A stretch of DNA of 9,353 nucleotides from Fibrobacter sp. UBA4309. Lineage in GTDB: Bacteria; Fibrobacterota; Fibrobacteria; Fibrobacterales; Fibrobacteraceae. Shown here piece after piece: positions 1-5,266 of the stretch (position 1 is the stretch's first letter; every line of letters begins with the position of its first letter). The notes beneath the pieces were generated by a model that saw nothing but the letters and a program-made list of their open reading frames with translations, was not told where the DNA came from and ran no database searches. The translations under genes were made by a program, and so were the position numbers. The stretch is from assembly GCF_002395745.1 (NCBI RefSeq), contig NZ_DGUN01000036.1, positions 244 through 9,596 on the forward strand, written 5' to 3'.

Positions 1-873
1 CCTGCTGGTTTCCACTTTATCTACCTCATGAGCATCGCCACCATCGTGTGGGGTGTCATCAACGCAAGCTTCCTCGGGCTCAGCCCAGCGCTTGCGGGGT
101 GGACGTATTACCTGGACATCACCAACTACGGCTGGTTGCCTGAACCGCTGAAGAACGCGATGCTCTGGATCCGCACAAGCGCCCCGACTGACCCTGCGAA
201 GTTTGAAGCCTACAAGGCCTTCGCCCAGTCGATCACGATTCTGCCCGAAAGCTTCGTGCCGAAGACGGCGGGTGCCTCCCAGATGCAGCATATCCAGCTG
301 TTCTGCTTCTGCATCGCCGTGGTCCACCTGAGTATCGCTCACGTGTGGAACGTCTGCGTGCGCATCAAGCGCAAGGACTCCACGTTCATGGCGCAGGTGG
401 GCTGGCTTATCGGCTGCTGGGTGATGTTCTTCCTGGCCTGCCAGATGGTGCTCGGTATCGACATGCCGAAGTTCGTCATCCCGATGTTCATCGTGGAAGC
501 GGTACTCCTGGTGCTCTTTACCGTGCCGCCCAAGAGGCTCAAGCAGGACTTCATCAGCATCCCGATGCTCGTGCTCGACGTGGTGAACAGCTTTACCGAC
601 GTGATCAGTTACATCCGTCTGTTCGCTGTGGGCATGTCCGGTGCGGCCATTGCCGAAGCGTTCAACGACATGCTCTCGCCGCTGTTCGGCTCCGCTGTCG
701 GTATCGCCGGTGCAGCCTTCCTGTTGCTCTTTGTGCACGGCCTGAACATCGCGCTTGCGGTCATGGGCGTCGCCGTCCACGCCGTACGTCTTAACACACT
801 CGAATTTTCAAATGGACTTGGCCAGGAATGGAGCGGATTCGCGTTCGCGCCCTTCGCCAAGCAGAAAAATTAA
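1..873 (+). CDS. ntpI: V-type ATP synthase subunit I, C-terminal membrane part (5' end outside window)
   Basis: This is the membrane stator subunit (I, equivalent to eukaryotic subunit a) of a V/A-type rotary ATPase; it forms the ion half-channels beside the c-ring. The frame is open from base 1, so the N-terminal stalk part lies upstream and the Met at 28 is internal. Several hydrophobic helices are visible. The family's key motif is present as SYIRLFAVGMSGAAIAEAFN; its Arg (codon 616-618) matches the essential Arg that works with the c-ring carboxylate (yeast Vph1 R735). A second conserved Arg lies in HAVRLNTLEFSNG (codon 787-789; compare yeast R799), followed by the usual G-x-F-x-PF end. 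The proteolipid gene starts 39 bp downstream, as in E-A-B-D-I-K operons of Bacteroidetes, chlamydiae and spirochaetes. The identification is secure. Whether the enzyme pumps H+ or Na+ cannot be read from this subunit. Confidence 0.95.
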   Translation, partial: PAGFHFIYLMSIATIVWGVINASFLGLSPALAGWTYYLDITNYGWLPEPLKNAMLWIRTSAPTDPAKFEAYKAFAQSITILPESFVPKTAGASQMQHIQLFCFCIAVVHLSIAHVWNVCVRIKRKDSTFMAQVGWLIGCWVMFFLACQMVLGIDMPKFVIPMFIVEAVLLVLFTVPPKRLKQDFISIPMLVLDVVNSFTDVISYIRLFAVGMSGAAIAEAFNDMLSPLFGSAVGIAGAAFLLLFVHGLNIALAVMGVAVHAVRLNTLEFSNGLGQEWSGFAFAPFAKQKN

Positions 874-912
874 ACCAAGGGATGATTCCCGCTACTTAAT
901 GAGGAAAAAACA

Positions 913-1368
913 ATGGAACCGAATACAATGGTTACTCTCGCTAAAATGGGTGCTGCTGCCGCTCTCGGCATTTCGGCAATGGGCTCCGCCCTTGGTTGCG
1001 GAACGGCTGGTATGTCCGCCATCACCATGTGGAAGAAGGCTTATGCCCAGGGCAAGAGCGCTCTCTTCACCTTGCTGGTGTTCGTGGGTGCCCCGATTTC
1101 CCAGACGATTTACGGCATGTTGCTCATGAACTTCATCTTGAGCAAGGCTGCCGAAAGCGGCTTTACCAACTGGGGTGGCTGCCTCGGTGCCGGTATCTTC
1201 GGCGGTCTCGGCATGATGGCTTCTGCCTGGTACCAGGGCAAGTCCGCGGCCGTGGCTTGCGATGCTCTCGGTGAAACCGGCAAGGGCATGGTGAACTACC
1301 TGATGGTGCTCGGTATCGTGGAAACCGTGGCCCTGTTCGTTCTCGTGTTCTCCATGATGGTGCTCTAA
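913..1368 (+). CDS. ntpK: V-type ATP synthase subunit K, first copy (c-ring proteolipid)
   Basis: A 151-residue proteolipid of the rotating c-ring, with four predicted helices as two fused hairpins, the usual size for bacterial V-type K subunits. A purine-rich ribosome site (GAGGAAAA, 901-908) precedes the ATG. Helix 1 carries the glycine-rich packing segment GSALGCGTAG (residues 24-33). By hand alignment to Enterococcus hirae NtpK, the ion-site residues are S63 and Q64 (E. hirae T64, Q65), Y67 (Y68), Q108 (Q110) and the carboxylate E137 (E139) in VETVALF. The full set of side-chain ligands is therefore present, Ser replacing Thr, which is compatible with Na+ binding. This specificity is inferred, not shown. 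The gene sits between subunit I and a second K gene only 18 bp downstream. Its codons favour gct/ggt, unlike the gcg/ggc-rich second copy. Confidence 0.95.
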   Translation: MEPNTMVTLAKMGAAAALGISAMGSALGCGTAGMSAITMWKKAYAQGKSALFTLLVFVGAPISQTIYGMLLMNFILSKAAESGFTNWGGCLGAGIFGGLGMMASAWYQGKSAAVACDALGETGKGMVNYLMVLGIVETVALFVLVFSMMVL

Positions 1369-1386
1369 TCCAGCGAGGTAACACGT

Positions 1387-1842
1387 ATGGATCAAGCTCA
1401 ACTTTTAACGCTCGCGAAACTCGGCGCGGTGGCGGCCCTGGGCCTTGCCGCGGTGGGTTCTGCGCTGGGCTGCGGGACTGCCGGCATGGCGGCCATCGGG
1501 GCCTGGAAGAAGGCGTATCTCAAGGGTAAGAACGCGCTGTTTACGCTGCTCATTTTCGTGGGCGCGCCGATCGCGCAGACAATCTACGGCATGTTGCTGA
1601 TGATGTACATCCTGAACAAGTCCCAGGCGGCCCCGGCCAACTGGGCTGCATACCTGGGTGTCGGCATCTTCGGTGGCATCGGCATGATGGCCTCTGCCTG
1701 GTACGTGGGCAAGTCGGCGGCTGACGCCTGCAACGCCCTCGGCGAAACCGGCAAGGGCCTCGTGAACTACCTGATGGTGCTTGGTGTCGGCGAAACCGTC
1801 GCGCTGTTCGTCATGGTGTTCTCGATGATGCTCGTGTCGTAA
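1387..1842 (+). CDS. ntpK: V-type ATP synthase subunit K, second copy with altered ion site
   Basis: A second 151-residue c-ring proteolipid, roughly 70% identical by eye to the copy just upstream and with the same four-helix layout. A GCGAGGT stretch ahead of the ATG probably serves as the ribosome site. The helix-4 carboxylate (E136, GETVALF), Q64 and Y67 are kept. Two positions that supply Na+ ligands in E. hirae NtpK are changed: the Ser/Thr position is A63, and the position of E. hirae Q110 is V107 (WYVGK here, WYQGK in the first copy). The protein should still rotate and carry an ion, but its site has fewer polar ligands. Either the ring is mixed or there are alternative rings of different specificity; neither can be proved from sequence. 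It is the last gene of the operon and is followed by repeat hairpins and a terminator. Confidence 0.93.
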   Translation: MDQAQLLTLAKLGAVAALGLAAVGSALGCGTAGMAAIGAWKKAYLKGKNALFTLLIFVGAPIAQTIYGMLLMMYILNKSQAAPANWAAYLGVGIFGGIGMMASAWYVGKSAADACNALGETGKGLVNYLMVLGVGETVALFVMVFSMMLVS

Positions 1843-1846
1843 GGAA

Positions 1847-1870
1847 GGTCCCTGAGCCTGTCGAAAGGCC
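1847..1870 (+). repeat. Intergenic dispersed-repeat-like element (CCTGAGCCTGTCGAA type)
   Basis: The stretch between the second K gene and the terminator contains CCCTGAGCCTGTCGAAAGG. I recognise this as very close to a short word often scattered between genes in many bacterial genomes (CCTGAGC-TGTCGAAGGG). The flanking GCCT/AGGC can pair around GTCGAA. Only one copy is visible here, so repeat status rests on recognition. Confidence 0.4.
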
Positions 1871-1882
1871 GCACGATATGTC

Positions 1883-1904
1883 ATTCCGGCCTCCGAGCCG
1901 GAAT
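1883..1904 (+). repeat. REP-like palindrome (ATTCCGGC...GCCGGAAT)
   Basis: A perfect 8-bp inverted repeat, ATTCCGGC and GCCGGAAT, surrounds the six-base loop CTCCGA. The context TGTCATTCCGGC...GGAATCTCC resembles dispersed GTCATTCC-type hairpins found in intergenic DNA of many bacteria. It follows the stop codon of the last ATPase gene and precedes the terminator, so it may also stabilise the mRNA 3' end. The hairpin is seen; its dispersed nature is inferred. Confidence 0.5.
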
Positions 1905-1914
1905 CTCCTATGTA

Positions 1915-1948
1915 ACAAGGACTGCTTTAAAAGCAGTCCTTGTTTTTT
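1915..1948 (+). terminator. Rho-independent terminator of the V-ATPase operon
   Basis: ACAAGGACTGCTTT (1915-1928) is the exact reverse complement of AAAGCAGTCCTTGT (1930-1943); the real loop is probably the AT-rich centre. Six T residues (1943-1948) follow at once. This is a textbook intrinsic terminator after the second K gene. Its last stem bases overlap the -33 TTG of the next promoter. Confidence 0.92.
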
Positions 1949-1970
1949 CATTTCGAATAATGTATATTTG
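1940..1970 (+). promoter_or_regulatory. Bacteroidetes-like promoter of the toxin-antitoxin module
   Basis: TTG (1940-1942), a 20-base spacer and TATATTTG (1963-1970) match the -33 TTG / -7 TAnnTTTG pattern known for Bacteroidetes primary sigma factor. The small gene's ATG starts only four bases later, at 1975, so the transcript would be leaderless or nearly so. The same TTG-N20-TAnnTTTG layout recurs at 2883-2913 and 9012-9042, which strengthens the call. Confidence 0.6.
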
Positions 1971-1974
1971 AAAT

Positions 1975-2130
1975 ATGGCTTTAGCAATTAGACCATTACC
2001 TGTTTTGGAAAACGCCGCTGCGGATCGTTTCGTGAAAAAGGCGAACCGCGTGTTGAAGGCGAAGAGAAAACTTGACCTGACTCAGAAGGCCAAGTCTACT
2101 ATGTCTATCCTCAGAACTGCGAAGATCTAA
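1975..2130 (+). CDS. Small protein upstream of GNAT, putative antitoxin
   Basis: A 51-codon frame running from ATG at 1975 to TAA at 2128-2130. The product is short and strongly basic (MALAIRPLPVLENAAADRF at the start, then many Lys/Arg). It ends four bases before the GNAT acetyltransferase start. Position, size and the P-x-L-x(4)-A-x-RF pattern recall small antitoxin-like genes that precede toxin genes in Bacteroidetes; this family comparison is from memory. No ribosome site is visible: only four bases separate the -7 promoter element from the ATG, so translation may be leaderless. No ribbon-helix-helix or other DNA-binding fold is obvious. It could be an antitoxin, or an unrelated small basic protein co-transcribed with the acetyltransferase. 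That it is coding is supported by context, not by recognised homology. Confidence 0.6.
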   Translation: MALAIRPLPVLENAAADRFVKKANRVLKAKRKLDLTQKAKSTMSILRTAKI

Positions 2131-2134
2131 TTAC

Positions 2135-2737
2135 ATGAATTATATTTCGACCAACTGCAGGTTGATGAGTTTACAGGAAAAGCAGGTTCAATCGGGCCTG
2201 TCTTTTTTTTCTTGTGGTGATAAGGACCTTGATGATTTTTTCCATTGTGATGCTGCTGAATACGAGCACGCACTTTTCGGAAAGACTTATGCTTTTGTGC
2301 ATAAGAAATCTGGCGAAATTTCATCGATGTTCACGATATCGAACGGAAGCGTTCAGGCTCGGCAGATGCGTCGCACCTTGCGAGATAAGGTGCCATATCC
2401 CAAGAGGCTGATTCATAACTACCCGTCTGTGCTAATCGGTCGTCTTGCTGTAAATGAGAACTTTCAGGGGAATGGGATTGGTTCCGAAATTCTTGATTTC
2501 TTGAAAATTTGGTTTTCTGATTCGCATAATAAGACTGGTTGCAGATTTCTCGCCGTTGATGCCTACAACGCACCGTCTGTCTTGAAGTTCTATGGAAACA
2601 ATGAGTTCTCTTTCATATTCAAATCAGAAAAAGAAGAACGAGAAAGCCTTCAGCTTCACGAAAATGAGCCGTTGCGTACACGCATGATGTGCTGCGATCT
2701 GTTCCATTACGCAGAATCTCTCCGAAAGAGCTTGTAG
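2135..2737 (+). CDS. GNAT family N-acetyltransferase, probable toxin of a TA module
   Basis: A 200-residue GNAT acetyltransferase that would transfer acetyl from acetyl-CoA to an amine. Motif A is clear: GRLAV (102-106) followed by the acetyl-CoA pyrophosphate loop QGNGIG (111-116). Next come GCRFLAVDAYN (135-145) and KFYGNNEF (151-158), whose Tyr153 sits where GNAT enzymes keep a general acid. The N-terminal FSCGDKDLDDFF segment (25-36) is typical of the TacT/AtaT-like subgroup, whose members acetylate aminoacyl-tRNA, so a toxin role is likely but unproved. Start choice: the ATG at 2135 lies four bases after the small upstream gene with no clear ribosome site; the Met at 2165 is a possible alternative. 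A run of eight T (2203-2210) lies early in the frame. The gene is AT-rich relative to the ATPase genes. It could be an ordinary acetyltransferase if the small partner is not an antitoxin. Confidence 0.85.
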   Translation: MNYISTNCRLMSLQEKQVQSGLSFFSCGDKDLDDFFHCDAAEYEHALFGKTYAFVHKKSGEISSMFTISNGSVQARQMRRTLRDKVPYPKRLIHNYPSVLIGRLAVNENFQGNGIGSEILDFLKIWFSDSHNKTGCRFLAVDAYNAPSVLKFYGNNEFSFIFKSEKEERESLQLHENEPLRTRMMCCDLFHYAESLRKSL

Positions 2738-2787
2738 CGGTTTCTCAAAAACGATGTTGACTTTACGCCCCTTCTTTTTCTCTGCGC

Positions 2788-2808
2788 TGTATTCAAAGTG
2801 TATTCAAA
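2788..2808 (+). repeat. Tandem direct repeat TGTATTCAAA
   Basis: TGTATTCAAA occurs at 2788-2797 and again at 2799-2808, a period of 11 bases or about one helical turn. It lies about 75 bp upstream of the -33 element of the TIGR02147 gene. Such spacing suits two protein-binding half sites on one DNA face, but chance in AT-rich DNA is not excluded. Confidence 0.35.
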
Positions 2809-2882
2809 AATGTGTAGATTGTATATTATCTCACAAAAAATTCTAAAAATATCATAAAATTCAAACTTTTGTATCAAAAATA

Positions 2883-2913
2883 TTGACGATGCGAAAACCC
2901 GTTAATATTTTTG
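2883..2913 (+). promoter_or_regulatory. Bacteroidetes-like promoter of the TIGR02147-lipoprotein operon
   Basis: TTG (2883-2885), a 20-base spacer and TATTTTTG (2906-2913) reproduce the TTG-N20-TAnnTTTG layout. The regulator's ATG at 2918 is again four bases downstream. The same bases form a possible GGAG ribosome site (2913-2916), so the -7 element and the ribosome site overlap and only one may be real. Confidence 0.5.
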
Positions 2914-2917
2914 GAGT

Positions 2918-3754
2918 ATGGAATCGATTTTAAGGTATCAAGATTTTCGACTCTATTTGCAGGATTTTTACGACTGGAAAAAGCGCACGTCGACGTTTTC
3001 GTGGCGTGACTATTCGAAAATGGCGGGCTTTGTTTCGCCGGTATTCATGAAGCAAGTATGCGAGGGTAAGGCAAACCTCGGAAAGAAGGCGACCGTCAAG
3101 GTGGCGGACGCGTTTAACTTTACGGGTATCGAGCGCGACTATTTTTTCAACTTGGTTATGTTTGCGCAAGCAAAGACCGATGACAAGAAACATTTCGCTT
3201 ATGCCGAAATGCAGTCTATCGCGAGGGCGAGCAAGGTGAACCTTGTCGGGGCCGAGGCGTATAAATATTACGATTCTTGGGTACACCCGGTAGTGCGTGA
3301 ATTGGCGCCTGCCATGCCGGGAGCAGTCCCGAAAGAAATCGCGGGCAAGTGCATTCATGATGTTTCTGCGAAAGAGGTAAAGGATTCCATCGATTTTCAA
3401 GTCCATGCGGGAATCCTCAAAAAGACAGATGATGGCAAGTACTTGCAGACGGACAAGTTGCTTGGCGGTGATACTCAGTCCATGTCTTTGGCCGTGCGTT
3501 CCATGAACAGGCAGATGGCGACATTTGCGGTCGATGCGATTGACCGCTTTGCCGCAGATGAACGCTATGTCGCGGGTGTTACCATGGGCGTTTCTAATGA
3601 TGCCTTTGCAAAAGTTGTCGAAGTCCTGAAAAAGTGCCGCGAGCAGGTTCTAGAAATTGTTGCAAACGACGACAAGGTGGATCAGGTGCTGCGCCTGAAT
3701 TTGCAACTGTTCCCGTTGACCGAGAAAATAGAAGGTACAGACGATGAAAAGTAA
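2918..3754 (+). CDS. TIGR02147/DUF4423 family protein, putative transcriptional regulator
   Basis: A 278-residue protein of the TIGR02147 family, a large paralogous group in Fibrobacter with relatives in Bdellovibrio, usually about 270 residues. Family marks are the opening YQDFRLYLQDFYDWKK (7-22), the central YKYYDSWVHPVVREL (115-129) and the ending VLRLNLQLFPLTE (257-269). Residues about 28-80 (SWRDYSKMAGF...) look like a helix-turn-helix, and 150-180 resemble a winged-helix segment, so a DNA-binding role is likely; no member's target is known to me. No signal peptide or membrane helix is seen, fitting a cytoplasmic regulator. Its end overlaps the next lipoprotein gene by 11 bp, indicating translational coupling, and three lipoprotein genes follow on the same strand. 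Control of those genes, or sensing through them, is inference. Confidence 0.88.
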   Translation: MESILRYQDFRLYLQDFYDWKKRTSTFSWRDYSKMAGFVSPVFMKQVCEGKANLGKKATVKVADAFNFTGIERDYFFNLVMFAQAKTDDKKHFAYAEMQSIARASKVNLVGAEAYKYYDSWVHPVVRELAPAMPGAVPKEIAGKCIHDVSAKEVKDSIDFQVHAGILKKTDDGKYLQTDKLLGGDTQSMSLAVRSMNRQMATFAVDAIDRFAADERYVAGVTMGVSNDAFAKVVEVLKKCREQVLEIVANDDKVDQVLRLNLQLFPLTEKIEGTDDEK

Positions 3755-4397
3755 GATGTTTGGAAATGTTGCGCTTTTGCTTGCCCTAAGCATCCTTTGG
3801 GGCGTTATTGCCTGTTCCGAAAAATCTACAGCGGGTGCAACTGTAGATGATAATTCTGTGGCAGAGATTTCTGCCGATGAAAAGCTGATTCTAGAACATC
3901 GTGTAGACTCTATCAAAAACTTTATTGATGCGATACCTGCAGATATCGACGATTACGAAATTGATTCTACCAGATTCTGGTTCGAAATTAGGTTCGGCGG
4001 CGAACATGAGAAATATTTCTATTATGAATGGAATAATCCGTTATCCAATTGCTTCATCAATATCTATCGCTCGGAATACGGAGTGCTGAATGCGGAATAT
4101 AATGAAGTAACTATTTTATGGACGTTTTTCTTGACTGCAGATGACAGCGGCGTTACTTCCCATCTGAAAATGAGATATTATGCTGTTTCCGAATCCCGCT
4201 GCGAAAAAGAAATTTCTGATTTTGCAAATGCTTGTGAAAAAGACGGCGGAACTTTGTATCGCCATATAGGAACCTGCAAGGATACCGAATTGCACCTGAC
4301 ATGTTCAACGTTCATCGGTCATTTGACAGAAAGCGCCGACAGTATTTTGGACAAGGCTGCCGAAAAAATGAAAAACAAATGTATGGACAATCACTAA
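3744..4397 (+). CDS. Putative lipoprotein overlapping the TIGR02147 gene
   Basis: A 217-residue predicted lipoprotein of unknown function. The N-terminus has a basic start, a hydrophobic stretch and the lipobox VIAC, giving Cys24 as the lipidated residue; an acidic, low-complexity linker follows (about 25-47). The rest has six further cysteines (103, 153, 164, 178, 187, 213), an even number suited to disulfides outside the cytoplasm, and aromatic segments such as FEIRFGGEHEKYFYYEWNN. I recognise no domain. It is not obviously homologous to the two lipoproteins downstream. The ATG lies inside the last codons of the regulator gene (11-bp overlap), so the two are probably translated together; this is the tightest link in the operon. 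The next gene starts 12 bp downstream with a strong ribosome site. Confidence 0.82.
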   Translation: MKSKMFGNVALLLALSILWGVIACSEKSTAGATVDDNSVAEISADEKLILEHRVDSIKNFIDAIPADIDDYEIDSTRFWFEIRFGGEHEKYFYYEWNNPLSNCFINIYRSEYGVLNAEYNEVTILWTFFLTADDSGVTSHLKMRYYAVSESRCEKEISDFANACEKDGGTLYRHIGTCKDTELHLTCSTFIGHLTESADSILDKAAEKMKNKCMDNH

Positions 4398-4409
4398 AAG
4401 GAGTCTCCA

Positions 4410-5222
4410 ATGAAAATTCAGAAAGAAAAGACAGCTTCACTTGTTCTTTCCATGGCTATGGCTATGTGCTTTGCCGCCTGCGGTGACGATTCTAATGACG
4501 AAGCCAATCCGGCTCAGCCTGGCGGAATAAGTCAGCCTTGCGCTGATGGGTCTTGTGCTGGTCAGCCTTCGGGGGCTAATGCGTCATTGTGCGATTTGGC
4601 AACGCAAAAGCTTCCTGCATCATCATTAGCATGGCAACCTACTTTTGCGGGTGGCTGCGAAGTCGTCCAACAGTTCCCTTTAGCAGAACTCCAGGTTCTC
4701 GACCAACAGCTTGTTTCCATGGGTTATGAGAAAAATGCCCTTACGCAAGAGTCCTACATTTACTCCTTGAACATAAATGACTTCAATAACTTGATGGTTT
4801 ATAGCGATACGCTTCGATTCACCTACGCTTCAGAATTCTTTTCCGGGAATTTTAATGCGACAGCAAGAGCCATGTCCGAAAACGAAATTCAGAAGTTGGC
4901 TCTCTTGGAAGCTTGTCCCACACTTCTACCAGCAGGATACCTTTACCCTGATTTCGACCCCTGCATTGGAGTTGCTACGTCTATTTCAAAGAAATGGTCT
5001 GGAAATCATGTGATTACGTACAATACGGTAGCCAAATTGTCACAAGCTTTCAGCAGCCTTGGTTGGAATTGTACATCCAAAGAAGCTTCCGGGTATGGTT
5101 ATACCGATTTTACCTGTTCTGCCACGCTTGATGGAAAAAAATACACAATGAAGGCGAGAACTAACGCCTATAAGAATGAAACCGGGAACCTAACCGAGAT
5201 GACCATCGTATATAACAGATAA
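4410..5222 (+). CDS. Cys-rich lipoprotein, first of a tandem paralogous pair
   Basis: A 270-residue predicted lipoprotein of unknown function. The ribosome site AAAGGAG (4397-4403) sits six bases ahead of the ATG and touches the previous stop codon. The signal peptide ends in the lipobox FAAC (lipidated Cys24), followed by the acidic GDDSNDE. After that come eight cysteines at 44, 49, 61, 83, 169, 185, 221 and 236, starting with the C-x4-C pair PCADGSC. A conserved block runs from Cys61 through LATQKLPASSLAWQPTF to GGCEV (81-85). The C-terminal part has GWNC(x14)C-SATLDGKKYTM. All eight cysteines recur in the next gene, so four disulfides are plausible. No catalytic motif is seen; a structural, binding or surface role would be a guess. 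It probably belongs to the operon led by the TIGR02147 gene. Confidence 0.82.
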   Translation: MKIQKEKTASLVLSMAMAMCFAACGDDSNDEANPAQPGGISQPCADGSCAGQPSGANASLCDLATQKLPASSLAWQPTFAGGCEVVQQFPLAELQVLDQQLVSMGYEKNALTQESYIYSLNINDFNNLMVYSDTLRFTYASEFFSGNFNATARAMSENEIQKLALLEACPTLLPAGYLYPDFDPCIGVATSISKKWSGNHVITYNTVAKLSQAFSSLGWNCTSKEASGYGYTDFTCSATLDGKKYTMKARTNAYKNETGNLTEMTIVYNR

Positions 5223-5266
5223 TAGCATCCGCGTTAGGGATAGCTTTAAAATACAAGGAGCTGATT

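Larger units (their letters stand above)
2738..2917. other. AT-rich intergenic region
   Basis: These 180 bases between the acetyltransferase and the TIGR02147 gene hold no convincing gene. They contain a 10-bp direct repeat (2788-2808) and, at the right end, a promoter. I see no strong terminator after the acetyltransferase, so some read-through into the next operon is possible. Confidence 0.6.

Noticed and set aside
892..1401. Long open frame on the minus strand opposite the K genes
   Set aside because: Its product is His/Glu-rich low-complexity sequence mirroring the proteolipid codons; the plus-strand genes have clear homology, ribosome sites and operon context.
2738..2810. Minus-strand reading giving a short FEYSAEKKKGRKVNIVFE-like peptide that vaguely recalls the end of a replication initiator
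   Set aside because: It has no start codon, is stopped a few codons upstream and is too short; resemblance is impressionistic, so no pseudogene is claimed.
5241..5248. TAGCTTTA ahead of the second Cys-rich lipoprotein gene as a separate promoter
   Set aside because: The last base deviates from TAnnTTTG and no TTG lies 20 bases upstream; operon read-through is the simpler reading.
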